A DNA stretch of 64,000 nucleotides from Prolixibacteraceae bacterium. Its GTDB lineage: Bacteria > Bacteroidota > Bacteroidia > Bacteroidales > Prolixibacteraceae. Position numbers and translations under genes: made by a program. Numbering within the stretch: the stretch's first letter is position 1; the number at the start of each line of letters is the position of its first letter. Below are positions 1-9,171 of this stretch, piece by piece. The notes beneath the pieces are model-generated. The model saw only the letters and a program-made list of their open reading frames with translations, ran no database searches and was not told the origin of the DNA. Location of the stretch: positions 62,001 through 126,000 of the forward strand of contig JAIBEY010000060.1 in assembly GCA_019459525.1 (NCBI GenBank), written 5' to 3'.

Positions 1-790
1 CAGCCTCCAAAATAAAATTTCCACTGGCGATGATTTTGTCGCAAGCTTCGATACATTTCGCCCATTCGGCCGACCCTTTATACACTTCAGCATTCAAATA
101 CATACGGGCAAGCAACTGCCATGCCACCCACTGCGTCATACGTCCATAAGTGCTCTTATCAACATTCGCAGGTAAATTAGGCATAACATCGGTCAACTCG
201 GCTATAATAAAATTATAAACTTCAACCCGTGTCTTTTGAGTTGGAATCTCATCGCTATAGGTAATTACCAATGGAATATTTCCGTGCGTATCACAAAGGA
301 TGGAATACCACAAAGCACGCAAGGCCCGCAATTCTGATTTGATGACCACGCCTTGTTCTTCGGTTACCGGAAGAGAACCTGCATCAACCTGCATCATAAC
401 CCGGTTGATATTGTTTATGGCCTCATAAGCAGTTATCCAGGTATTTCGGGGCTGCCATTGCTGGCTGTTCCAGGTGTGAAAATGCATTTGTTTGTAAGTA
501 CCGCCATCATCCCAACCATTGGGGCGCGTTGGAGTAATAATAATATCACCAGGTTCTTCCTGAACATCAAACAAACCCTGCCAGCCCATAATATAGCGGA
601 GAGGAGTATATCCGGACGCCATCAGGGCAACAATATCATCATCAGCCGGAATAAAAGATTCTTGCGTGACTTCAGAAAACACCTTTTCATTCAGATCAGT
701 ACACGCGCCTGATATTAAAACCAAACCTAAACTCAGTAAAGCGATACCTGACCTTATAATTGCTTTTGTTTTGATATATCTTCTTTTCAT
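1..790 (-). CDS. SusD/RagB-like outer-membrane lipoprotein, unit 1 (partial, C-terminus outside window)
   Basis: Surface glycan-binding lipoprotein that caps the SusC channel of the same unit. The reading frame opens with ATG at 790 and stays open to base 1 (263 codons seen), so only the N-terminal half is present. It begins MKRRYIKTK, has a hydrophobic signal segment and a relaxed lipobox ending at a Cys (ISGAC), then the SusD-type N-terminal TPR-like region, including a run around ALRALWYSILCDTHGNIPLV that is typical of the family. It starts 10 bp after the susC stop, so the two are co-transcribed. Substrate cannot be told from sequence. Confidence 0.88.
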   Translation of the reverse strand, partial: MKRRYIKTKAIIRSGIALLSLGLVLISGACTDLNEKVFSEVTQESFIPADDDIVALMASGYTPLRYIMGWQGLFDVQEEPGDIIITPTRPNGWDDGGTYKQMHFHTWNSQQWQPRNTWITAYEAINNINRVMMQVDAGSLPVTEEQGVVIKSELRALRALWYSILCDTHGNIPLVITYSDEIPTQKTRVEVYNFIIAELTDVMPNLPANVDKSTYGRMTQWVAWQLLARMYLNAEVYKGSAEWAKCIEACDKIIASGNFILEA

Positions 791-800
791 AATTGTTTCA

Positions 801-3800
801 TTAGAAAGTTACGTTAACACCAAATGTAAATGTCCTGGTTGTCGGATATTTATCGCGTTCATCGTTACCCGGATCAAGACCCGTTTGTCTGACTTCAGGA
901 TCGATACCTTTATAACCGGTAAGTGTAACCAGATTCATGCCTGAAGCATAAATACGCAGGTTCTTGAAGGTATTCTTGTTGTTTAACTTCACGGTGTAAC
1001 CCAAGGTCGCATTATCGATTTTCCAGTAGTCACCATCTTCAACATAATAGCTTACAAATCGCTGAACATCTGTCAGAACGGCCTTCCCATAAACCTTGTC
1101 GTAGGCAGAATTTAAAGTATTGTAACCTATCGTTGGATTCTCGTAGAACATCCGGGAGAAATTCAGAATCTGGTATCCGAAAGCGCCACGCATGTTGATG
1201 CTGAGATCGAAGTTTTTATATTTAAAATTATTATTCCAACTGGCGTAATATTTAGGGATACCATTACCCAGAACCTGACGATCGTCGGTTGATGATTCAG
1301 TTGCAGGAATGCGGGTTCCATCGGGTTTTTCAATAATCCAGATACCATCATCGGTAATATCAACACTTCTCAATCCATAAAAATCGCCAATCGGACCACC
1401 AATTTTTATGCGGTGTGTCTCAATCTGAATGGGCTCGCCGGTATAACCCGCATAAAAGAAATCACTGGTTGTCTGGAATTTTTCGTTCGACAATGACACC
1501 AATTCGTTTTTATTGGTTGAAAACGTAAATCCGGCATTCCAGGTGAAATCGTTGGTTCTAACCGGAATTACATTAATCAAAGCTTCGAATCCCTGGTTTT
1601 TAATCTCGCCTACGTTTGCCATGATGGTACCATACAAATACGGAGGTGTTGGGACGCTGTAATTCCATAAAGCATCTTTAGTCAGACGGTTATAAAAATC
1701 GAGCGCACCACTTAACCGACCACCAAACAAATCAAAATCGAGCCCCAGGTTTATTTCTTCTTTTTTCTCCCATCTCAGTTCCGGGTTGTCGTTTCTTACC
1801 GGAACTAATTTGCGGACCCATTGTCCGTCGTAGAAAAAATAATCACTATAATCGAGACTACTCAATGAATTGTATGAGTTTGCCACATTAATTCCGGTGA
1901 TACCAAACCCTGCCCTTAGTTTCAGATTATCAATCCATGTGGCACTTTTCATGAATGGTTCTTCTGTAATACGCCATCCGGCAGAAACTCCAGGGAAATT
2001 TCCCCATTTATGCTCTTTCCCAAATTTAGATGAACCTTCGTGCCGCAAACTTGCCATCAGCAAGTACTTGTTATTGAAACTATAGCTGATACGCGAGAAG
2101 AATGCAACCAACTTGTCGGTGTCTTTTGTACTTCCCATGCCGGCTTCACCTTTTGGCAAACCACTTCCAATTTCCAGGTTATTGTAGGTGTAACCATCGG
2201 TTGGGAAATATTTGTTGTTTGCCCAGAAGCCTTCATTCATATTGTCCTCGTAATTGTAACCGGCCAATACCGAAAAATTATGATTCCCGATTGCCTTTTT
2301 ATAATTGGCTGTTAACTCGGTATAATTACCTACATAATCGCTTGTTCCGCGCGAGGCATAACCATCGGCACCATATTTAGTGGTGGAGACATGATTTTTG
2401 GTTTGATAAAAGCCACGAATATTGGAATCGCCCTTGCGGGTTACTAATCCTTTAATCGATAAATCCTGAATCGGGGTAAAAGTTAAACTGGCGTTGAAAC
2501 GAACATTCCGGTAGCGATTTTCGCCGATCGATTCTTCCAGGTAAGCTACAGGATTATCATAGAAGTACACATCGCGTTCGAACCATGTTCCATTGGTATT
2601 TTTTACCGGTTCGGTAGGATTGCGGATAATCGCCTGACGATAAACGTAGTTGTTAAAACTGTATCCGTCACCACCAGTCCAGAATTTCTGTTCGCTGATG
2701 ATGGTACCAATATTTGCTACCAGCTTGCCGCCGAACATGCTGTGATTGACATCAATACGTCCGGTATATTTCTCGTTGTCTGACTGCAGGAAAATCCCCT
2801 GGTTGTCTTTGTAGTTTAACGATGCCGTCAGATTGGTATTTTTACTTCCTCCCCTGAAAATTACGTTGTGAACCTGGCTAATCGCAGTACGGGTTATTTC
2901 ATCCAGCCAATCGGTATCTGAACCAAAATCTTTTAAATTGGCTCCTGTAAACGAATATCCCTGGCTCCATTTTTCGCGCAATTGCGAGGCATTCATAAAA
3001 TCGAGTTTACGACTAACCGAAGCACTCGAAAGATATCCGGAATATTCAATGGTTGGTGCCATTTCGTTACCACTGGTTTTAGTTGTAATAATAATCACAC
3101 CATTGGTTCCGCGAGTTCCGTAAATGGCCGAAGCCGAACCGTCTTTTAGCACGTCAATCGATTCAATATCTTCAGGAGCAACAGATTCCAGACTCCCCGG
3201 AACACCATCGACCAATACCAACGGATCGGAATTTCCAAGGATAGAAGAATTTCCCCGGAGCATTATTACAGCACCCTCTGTCGGATTTCCTGAAGGCATG
3301 GAAATGGTTAACCCTGCTACTTTTCCCTGAATAAGCTGGGCTGCATCTTTTACCGCCCCTTTTACAAAATTTTCTGATTTTACTGAGGCTACAGAACTGG
3401 TCACATCACCTTTCTTTACACTTCCGTAACCAATAGCAACCACTTCATCAATTCCAATCGATTCTTCTTCAAGTGTAATATTTATTGTTGCTTTATTTCC
3501 AACTGCTATTTCCTGGGTCTTCATACCCACAAAAGAAAATACCAAAACCGATCCCGGGCTTACATTCGGAAGACTAAATCTCCCTTCCTCATCGGTTATT
3601 ACTCCTGTATTTGTTCCTTTAACCTGAACCGTAACCCCCGGAAGGGGATCGTTTGACTGGCTAACCACCTTCCCTGTTATCCCGTTCTGCTGATTGGAAA
3701 GAGAGGCGTGATAGGACGATTTTTCGGACAAGGCAATCAGCCTGTTATTTATTTCATAATTAATTGCTGTAGATTTAAATAAACGATCCAGAATATCAGT

Positions 3801-4088
3801 AATGAGACCGTTTTCGACAGAGAGACTAACTTTCTGATTAACGTTAATCCGGGTGGCATCGTACATAAAATAGAACTCCGATTTTTCTTCAATCTGAAGC
3901 AGGGCATCTTTAATACCTACATTCTCTAATTTCAAACTCAGCCGTACATTTTGCGAGTATGTATTTCCCGCAAAAATTTGAGTTACAGCCACAAAAAAGA
4001 TAAATAGTGTTATTCTCATGGTCATAAATAATTTCGACTTCCATATTTTCGAGAAACAGGAAATCCAAGGAAAATGATTTTTTTTCAT
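801..4088 (-). CDS. SusC-like TonB-dependent outer-membrane transporter with STN signalling domain, unit 1
   Basis: Imports oligosaccharides across the outer membrane and signals through its N-terminus to FecR. 1095 aa. Order: signal sequence (hydrophobic core starts after Met22/Met24), STN domain about 45-115, carboxypeptidase-regulatory-like beta-sandwich about 135-215 (GKVVSQSNDPLPGVTV), TonB plug about 225-340 (LVLVDGVPG, DIESIDVLKDGSASAIYG), then a 22-strand-type barrel ending in Phe (FTFGVNVTF). The STN domain is the family's mark for sigma/anti-sigma trans-envelope signalling, matching the adjacent fecR and sigma genes. I keep the first ATG because the same MKK-extension occurs in the other three SusCs here. 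A predicted antisense RNA promoter overlaps this start codon. Confidence 0.96.
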   Translation of the reverse strand: MKKNHFPWISCFSKIWKSKLFMTMRITLFIFFVAVTQIFAGNTYSQNVRLSLKLENVGIKDALLQIEEKSEFYFMYDATRINVNQKVSLSVENGLITDILDRLFKSTAINYEINNRLIALSEKSSYHASLSNQQNGITGKVVSQSNDPLPGVTVQVKGTNTGVITDEEGRFSLPNVSPGSVLVFSFVGMKTQEIAVGNKATINITLEEESIGIDEVVAIGYGSVKKGDVTSSVASVKSENFVKGAVKDAAQLIQGKVAGLTISMPSGNPTEGAVIMLRGNSSILGNSDPLVLVDGVPGSLESVAPEDIESIDVLKDGSASAIYGTRGTNGVIIITTKTSGNEMAPTIEYSGYLSSASVSRKLDFMNASQLREKWSQGYSFTGANLKDFGSDTDWLDEITRTAISQVHNVIFRGGSKNTNLTASLNYKDNQGIFLQSDNEKYTGRIDVNHSMFGGKLVANIGTIISEQKFWTGGDGYSFNNYVYRQAIIRNPTEPVKNTNGTWFERDVYFYDNPVAYLEESIGENRYRNVRFNASLTFTPIQDLSIKGLVTRKGDSNIRGFYQTKNHVSTTKYGADGYASRGTSDYVGNYTELTANYKKAIGNHNFSVLAGYNYEDNMNEGFWANNKYFPTDGYTYNNLEIGSGLPKGEAGMGSTKDTDKLVAFFSRISYSFNNKYLLMASLRHEGSSKFGKEHKWGNFPGVSAGWRITEEPFMKSATWIDNLKLRAGFGITGINVANSYNSLSSLDYSDYFFYDGQWVRKLVPVRNDNPELRWEKKEEINLGLDFDLFGGRLSGALDFYNRLTKDALWNYSVPTPPYLYGTIMANVGEIKNQGFEALINVIPVRTNDFTWNAGFTFSTNKNELVSLSNEKFQTTSDFFYAGYTGEPIQIETHRIKIGGPIGDFYGLRSVDITDDGIWIIEKPDGTRIPATESSTDDRQVLGNGIPKYYASWNNNFKYKNFDLSINMRGAFGYQILNFSRMFYENPTIGYNTLNSAYDKVYGKAVLTDVQRFVSYYVEDGDYWKIDNATLGYTVKLNNKNTFKNLRIYASGMNLVTLTGYKGIDPEVRQTGLDPGNDERDKYPTTRTFTFGVNVTF

Positions 4089-4101
4089 AGATTTGTCTTG
4101 T

Positions 4102-4196
4102 TTATTATTACACTTTTCTAATTGTTGTGCTTTAGCGAGCTTAATGCAATGCGAAAAGAAAATTGAAAGGGGATGTTACCAGCATCTCCTTTTTTC
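4102..4196 (+). ncRNA. Predicted antisense RNA over the susC1 leader (DonS-like)
   Basis: Seen: on the plus strand TAGATTTG (4088-4095), a perfect TAnnTTTG -7 box, overlaps the susC1 start codon. About 70 nt further is a 10-bp hairpin with one G-T pair (arms 4166-4175 and 4183-4192, loop TTACCAG) running straight into six T's (4190-4195). Inference: an RNA of roughly 95 nt, complementary to the susC1 5' leader. No convincing -33 TTTG was found. The hairpin could instead act in the susC mRNA. The same layout recurs at the three other susC starts. Confidence 0.45.
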
Positions 4197-4245
4197 TTCC
4201 ACACCCTTTTTTCAGTTTCTCATAGGCAAATTGTTTGTTTTAGGG

Positions 4246-5259
4246 TTATTGTTTTGAAAGGATTACTTTTATGGAAGAATCAGTCTCCGCTGAATTACGA
4301 ACTATTGTTGCTTTCAGCGAACACGAAAACTCCATCGATTTTAATATTTTATCCAAAGGCTCATTGCTGATGCGGGCCGTAAATACCGAGTTATAAATCC
4401 GGGTATCGTTCACCTCAATATCAATATTATACCTACGTTGCAATGCGGCTATAACTCCGGTCATTGGTTCGTCTCTGAAAATCAGTACTCCTTCTTTCCA
4501 CGACGAGAATAACTCTGGCTGTACTTTATTAATTACTAAGCTTTTATTAACTGGATTGAATATGGCCACTTCGCCTGGCGACAGCCTGTAGTTAAACTTT
4601 TTATCGGAGGCCTGATTCAGTTCAACCCTGCCCGACTCCAATACGACCCGAATATCCTTTTCTCCGGGATAGGCACAAACATCGAATTTAGTTCCCAACA
4701 CCTTTATCTTCAGATTATTGACACCAACAATAAGCGGCAATTTTTTATCCCTTGCCGCATGAAAAAAGGCTTGTCCAACCAATTCTATTTCCCGGTTATT
4801 TACACCGAACTTGTTGTTGTAGGCAATTTTACTTCCTGAATTAATCCAGACTACTGAACTGTCAGGCAAAATCACCTTTGAAATCTGGCCTTTGTCGGCA
4901 ACAACGGTATGGATTAAACTTTTATCGCTACCAAACCATCCGGAATTTCCGGACCAATACATCAACAGGGAGGTAATTAATACTCCCAATAGGAATATGG
5001 CTGCATATTTATACAACTCATTAAACCTAATTCTCAGCGGCGATGACTGAGCTGAAACTTGCTGCCTGAAACGAAGATACATGTTATCAATCTCCGATTC
5101 TGACATTGGTTTGGTTGACGATAAAATAGCCCAGGTATTTTTAAGTTCGTGATACGCATGAAGAGCTTCTTTATCCTTCTCAATATCAGCAAGAATAGAC
5201 TGTTTCTCAGTCTCATTGTTGTCGCCGGTAACTAATCTCCAAATTTTATTAATGTCCAT
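4246..5259 (-). CDS. FecR-family anti-sigma factor, unit 1
   Basis: Inner-membrane anti-sigma factor that holds the ECF sigma factor until the SusC STN domain signals. 337 aa: cytoplasmic N-terminal sigma-binding region (1-85), one transmembrane helix about 90-108 (YAAIFLLGVLITSLLMYW), periplasmic FecR domain about 125-230 (LPDSSVVWINSGSKI, KVLGTKFDV) and a C-terminal DUF4974-like domain about 255-335. It lies between sigma and susC, 113 bp after the sigma stop. Confidence 0.95.
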   Translation of the reverse strand: MDINKIWRLVTGDNNETEKQSILADIEKDKEALHAYHELKNTWAILSSTKPMSESEIDNMYLRFRQQVSAQSSPLRIRFNELYKYAAIFLLGVLITSLLMYWSGNSGWFGSDKSLIHTVVADKGQISKVILPDSSVVWINSGSKIAYNNKFGVNNREIELVGQAFFHAARDKKLPLIVGVNNLKIKVLGTKFDVCAYPGEKDIRVVLESGRVELNQASDKKFNYRLSPGEVAIFNPVNKSLVINKVQPELFSSWKEGVLIFRDEPMTGVIAALQRRYNIDIEVNDTRIYNSVFTARISNEPLDKILKSMEFSCSLKATIVRNSAETDSSIKVILSKQ

Positions 5260-5372
5260 TATACACTTATTACATACATATAAAGCATAAACCGGCTTTA
5301 ACCCTAGCTCCTGAAATCAATTTTATTCAAAAAAAAAACAGATTTTTTCGTGTACCTCCTTTTTTGAGGGTA

Positions 5373-5963
5373 TCAGGAAACAAAAATAAACGCCACAAAC
5401 GGCAGATAGTCTTTAAGTGCCACCCTGAAAACTTTAAGTGCCTTGGTAATGTGCCCTTCAACTGCTTTAACCGAAATATTCAGTTCTTCGGCAATTTCTT
5501 TATTCTTTTTCTCCTCAAAACGGCTCAGATTAAAAACGGCACGGCATTGGGGAGATAACTGGTCCATGGTTCGTTCAATAATCTGTTCTATTTCCTCCAT
5601 GATCAACTGCGAAGTATTCAATGTCTCCAGTGCTCCAGTATTCATTTTTATTTCCAGCCTACTGGTATCCGAAGAGATAAAGATTTTCTCCTGAAACCTG
5701 CGATTACGCAGTTTGTATAAGCAGTTATTTTTGGCAACCGTAAACAGGTAAGCCCCCAAATTGGTGTTTCCGGCTAATTCCTTCTTCTTGTTCCACAAAA
5801 CCATTAAAGTCTCCTGAACAATATTTTCAGCAATATCTTTTTGGGGGATATATTCATAAACGAGGTAATACAAACGAGAAGCATACATTTTATAGATGAC
5901 TTCAAATGTGGACTCGTCCCCATTTTGCAATCTCTCTATCAGATGTTCGTTCTGTACAACCAT
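5373..5963 (-). CDS. ECF RNA polymerase sigma-70 factor, unit 1
   Basis: Directs RNA polymerase to the SusC/SusD promoter of its unit when released by FecR. 196 aa from ATG at 5963: sigma region 2 (NIVQETLMVLWNKK) and region 4 helix-turn-helix (KNKEIAEELNISVKAVEGHITKALKVFR). An ATG at 5996 would add 11 residues, but a -7 box (5985-5992) lies between the two ATGs, so the first would not be in the transcript; I prefer 5963. First gene of the unit. Confidence 0.93.
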   Translation of the reverse strand: MVVQNEHLIERLQNGDESTFEVIYKMYASRLYYLVYEYIPQKDIAENIVQETLMVLWNKKKELAGNTNLGAYLFTVAKNNCLYKLRNRRFQEKIFISSDTSRLEIKMNTGALETLNTSQLIMEEIEQIIERTMDQLSPQCRAVFNLSRFEEKKNKEIAEELNISVKAVEGHITKALKVFRVALKDYLPFVAFIFVS

Positions 5964-5984
5964 TCGGCGCTGATTTATGGGAGA

Positions 5985-5992
5985 CAAAACTA
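5985..5992 (-). promoter_or_regulatory. -7 box (TAGTTTTG) of ECF sigma gene, unit 1
   Basis: Perfect match to Bacteroidetes TAnnTTTG on the minus strand, about 20 nt before the ATG at 5963. No exact -33 TTTG at the right distance. It fixes the preferred start of the sigma gene. The rest of the 5964-6285 gap holds only the terminator at 6125-6154. Confidence 0.45.
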
Positions 5993-6124
5993 TCAAAAAT
6001 TGAATACATTCAGTTTAAAAAAAACGAAACAATTTCCAGGGTGCGATTCGGTTTATAATGATAAAATCCGGAAGATATGTAATGTTTCGAGGGGGGGTCT
6101 GTATCTTTTTCAACTATTTAAAAC

Positions 6125-6154
6125 AAGAAGACCGCTCTGAATGGCGGTCTTCTT
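6125..6154 (-). terminator. Intrinsic terminator after GH78 gene
   Basis: Perfect 11-bp stem (AAGAAGACCGC / GCGGTCTTCTT) with an 8-nt loop. Read on the minus strand it is followed by CTTGTTTT. It closes unit 2 downstream of the rhamnosidase. Confidence 0.75.
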
Positions 6155-6285
6155 TACACTATTTACAGAAATATAAATTCAGAATGGCATTTTACAAATC
6201 AAAACAAAACTGAGTAAGGAAGAGTGATGCGAACCACCCATAAATAAATTGAATATCAAGCTATTACATAGCTATATGCGAATAT

Positions 6286-9042
6286 TTACAATTGCGAGTC
6301 AAACGAATATTTTCCGGAACCAAGGACAAATACGGCATACCCATTCTCCATCTTTTGAAAACTTATATCGTTGTTGCCGTTGATTTCCTTTCCGCTTTCG
6401 TGCACTTTTTTCGCATCTGATGCTGGTACAAAGACAGTTGCTGTACTTCCTACCGGTACACTAATGTCAAGCTTAAATAAATTGACGTTCTTTTTCCAGC
6501 TCACCGATGCGGTACCATAACGTGATTCATTGGAATAGGAAGCAAAAGTGACATCTCCGGCCGGCTGAGGTTTGAAAATGATATTTTTATAGCCCGGTTG
6601 TAAAGGATCTGTATTCAGGCCAGCAAGAACACGGTAAAACCACACGATACCACCTCCAAACATCGGGTGATTGCGCGAGTTCGTTCCATCCCAGGCTTCC
6701 CATGTGGTGGTGGCTCCTTGTTCTATCCACCAACCGAAGCTTGGTTGCGTTTTTTTATTCATCGCTTCAAATGCCAAATCGTGAAGGCCGTTTTCAGACA
6801 ACACCTCAAAAAAGAACTGGGTTCCGAATATTCCTGTATCCAGATTTCCGCCGTTTAAAAGAATATCTGATTTTAAGGCCGCTATCACCCGTTGATACTG
6901 ATCGGCAGGCACTCCCATTTTAAGGGCAAAGATGTTCCCTCCGTAAGGGCCATAACTTCCTTTTGCCTTGTCGTAGTATTTGTTTTGGAAAGCTGCCTTT
7001 GTTTTTTCAGCCAGTTTTTTGTACCGCGATGCTTCGTCAGTTTTCCCTAAAACCGAAGCCGTTTGAGCGGTAAAATCGGCACATCTCCAAAGATAAAACG
7101 TGTGAACCATCTCATCAGCAGGTAATTTTCCAGGAGCGCACCAGTCACCCAAATTCAACCATTGGTTTGGATTGGAGGGGTTAGGTGCCCGAGAGAACAT
7201 AATTCCATCGTCATTTGTCCAGGTGAGCATGTACTTGATGTACTCTTTCATGCCTTCGTAGTTATTCTTCAGCATATCAACATCGCCGTAATGAAGATAA
7301 AACTCCCATGGCATGATATTTATAGCAGCTCCCCACGCCACTCCTCCTCCACAACCGGGTTGCCACGGAGCTCCGTTTGGCACATAACCGGTCTCGGGAT
7401 TTTGGGCACCCAGAATATCCTGAATCCATTTGGTATAAAAAGCATGGGCATCAAGATGGTGCATAACAGTAACGCATGCTACCTGACCGTCGCCGGTATA
7501 AGGAGATCGTTCCCGATGTGGACAATCGCTGGCAATTCCACCATGCATGTTATCTTTCTGGCTGCGTAACCAGATTTGGTTAATGGTATTAAATAGAGGA
7601 TTTGAGGATTCGAATTTCCCGGTAGTTTCCACATTTGAATAAACAGCCTCAGCTCTTAACTGCTCAGGCTTAAGCTCTCCCGGCCAGTTGGATATCTCGA
7701 CTTCTCGGAATACAAACCAGGTAAATCGGGCAGCGTATGATTCGGGCGCACCTCCCTTTAAAGTATAGGTATTGCTGCCTACAGGCGATTCGCAAATGTA
7801 TTTGATATCAATTTTATGCCCCGCATCACCAGCTACATTCAGCAGATGCAGCCAGCCTGAAATCTCCTCGCCAAAATCGACCTTGTATTTCCCATTGCCT
7901 AACGATTCAATCGCTACGGGTTTAAGGCTCTCCATAACCCTATCTGTAGGCGACATGTGTGCTTTCATTTTTCCCTCCGGAGTTTTTCTGATGGCAACCT
8001 GTTCCCATTTTGAATCATCAAAGCCGGGGCTGCACCAACCCGGTTGTTCCAATCTGGCATCGTAATGTTCCCCATCGTACACCAGATCCATAACAATGGG
8101 ACTTTTGGATGCTTTCCAACTCTGATCGCTACGAATAATATCTTCCGTCCCATCGGTGTAAGTAATGTATATTTGCCCCAAAAATCTTGGTGAACCATAG
8201 GAATGAGTCCAGTTTCTCGGGGCGTTATAAAAGCCATTCCCGAGTATTGCTCCAACCACATTTTCCCCTTTTTTCAGCATCGAAGTGATGTCGTACGACA
8301 GGTACATTACCCGGTATTCCTTAAAATTGTCGGGTACTGAGATGTAGTTGTTTTCCAGCCCGGGACGTTTCCCGTAGGCGGTCAGGTTCGGAACTAAAAC
8401 ATCCAGACCTACTTTGCTTCCGTTCAGGTAAAATTCGAAAAAACCCAACCCCGTCACATAAGCACAGGCCGAAGCAATCTTCTTTTTGATCGTAAATGAT
8501 TTCCGCAGTAAAGGGGCCGGAGGCGGAGACTCTTGGGGTGCCGCAGCTACTCCAGGTTTCTGACGTACTGGTTTTGGCAATGCGTCCTCTCCTTGCCAGG
8601 GCGCCCCTATCCATTGGGCTTTCCACTCTTCAGGATTAAGTAGTCCCATACTCCAAAAAGCTGGTTGGCTCCATTCCGAAACCTTTCCTGTTTTATCCCA
8701 CGTACGGACCTGCCACCAGCAATCCTGACGCGACTGCAAGGGTTTCCCTTTATAATTGATATAATTTGACTTATCGGAAATGATTTTTCCGCTTTCCCAT
8801 AAATCAGCCTTCCCACTCAACAGTTTTTCTTTTGTTCCGGCAACTCTGATTTCCCACGCAGTTTGTATCTGCCCACGGTCTCCCGTATCGGCAATATTTA
8901 CCCATGATAGTCGGGGATTAAGAACATCAATAGGCTTTGGGTTTTCTAAATATTCGCATCTCAAACGGGTTGGAGAAATTTTGGCTTCCACCAGAGAAAT
9001 ACTTATTCCAAAACAAAGCAGTAGAAATAGGAGTTTTTTCAT
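6286..9042 (-). CDS. GH78 alpha-L-rhamnosidase, secreted
   Basis: Removes terminal alpha-L-rhamnose from glycans or glycosides. 918 aa with a cleavable signal peptide (MKKLLFLLLCFGISISLVEA), a Bac_rhamnosid N-terminal beta domain (RCEYLENPKPIDVLNPRLSW), a second beta domain with the ornament LNGSKVGLDVLVPNLTAYGKR, then the (alpha/alpha)6 catalytic barrel from about residue 480. The family's acidic catalytic segment is seen as DCPHRERSPYTGDGQ around 505, and the candidate base Glu in TTTWEAWDG. A C-terminal beta sandwich follows. It is the only clear glycoside hydrolase in the 32-kb SusCD region, placed after susD of unit 2. A terminator lies between it and susD, and a -7-like box (TATTTTTG, 9070-9077) just after that, so it may have its own promoter. 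Confidence 0.93.
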   Translation of the reverse strand: MKKLLFLLLCFGISISLVEAKISPTRLRCEYLENPKPIDVLNPRLSWVNIADTGDRGQIQTAWEIRVAGTKEKLLSGKADLWESGKIISDKSNYINYKGKPLQSRQDCWWQVRTWDKTGKVSEWSQPAFWSMGLLNPEEWKAQWIGAPWQGEDALPKPVRQKPGVAAAPQESPPPAPLLRKSFTIKKKIASACAYVTGLGFFEFYLNGSKVGLDVLVPNLTAYGKRPGLENNYISVPDNFKEYRVMYLSYDITSMLKKGENVVGAILGNGFYNAPRNWTHSYGSPRFLGQIYITYTDGTEDIIRSDQSWKASKSPIVMDLVYDGEHYDARLEQPGWCSPGFDDSKWEQVAIRKTPEGKMKAHMSPTDRVMESLKPVAIESLGNGKYKVDFGEEISGWLHLLNVAGDAGHKIDIKYICESPVGSNTYTLKGGAPESYAARFTWFVFREVEISNWPGELKPEQLRAEAVYSNVETTGKFESSNPLFNTINQIWLRSQKDNMHGGIASDCPHRERSPYTGDGQVACVTVMHHLDAHAFYTKWIQDILGAQNPETGYVPNGAPWQPGCGGGVAWGAAINIMPWEFYLHYGDVDMLKNNYEGMKEYIKYMLTWTNDDGIMFSRAPNPSNPNQWLNLGDWCAPGKLPADEMVHTFYLWRCADFTAQTASVLGKTDEASRYKKLAEKTKAAFQNKYYDKAKGSYGPYGGNIFALKMGVPADQYQRVIAALKSDILLNGGNLDTGIFGTQFFFEVLSENGLHDLAFEAMNKKTQPSFGWWIEQGATTTWEAWDGTNSRNHPMFGGGIVWFYRVLAGLNTDPLQPGYKNIIFKPQPAGDVTFASYSNESRYGTASVSWKKNVNLFKLDISVPVGSTATVFVPASDAKKVHESGKEINGNNDISFQKMENGYAVFVLGSGKYSFDSQL

Positions 9043-9073
9043 TTTAGTTGGATTTAGTTTCGTACACTACAAA

Positions 9074-9127
9074 AATAAGACTATCCGTTCAATTTCTTAT
9101 TAACTGAAATTTCCGGATAGTCTTATT
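9074..9127 (-). terminator. Intrinsic terminator between susD2 and GH78 gene
   Basis: Perfect 14-bp outer stem (AATAAGACTATCCG, 9074-9087, with its complement 9114-9127), a small internal loop, and a 6-bp inner stem (9091-9096 with 9106-9111). Minus-strand reading ends in CTTATTTTTG. It separates susD2 from the rhamnosidase and overlaps a -7-like box (9070-9077) for the latter. Confidence 0.72.
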
Positions 9128-9171
9128 ACTAACATCACATAGTCCCGGTAAATGTTATTGTTATGGATACA

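Noticed and set aside
353-712. 119-codon plus-strand frame at the left edge
   Set aside because: Shadow of the partial SusD gene on the minus strand, which has a clear lipoprotein start and SusD motifs.
7162-7569. 135-codon plus-strand frame opposite the GH78 gene
   Set aside because: Antisense shadow of the rhamnosidase catalytic domain; no family resemblance and no promoter.
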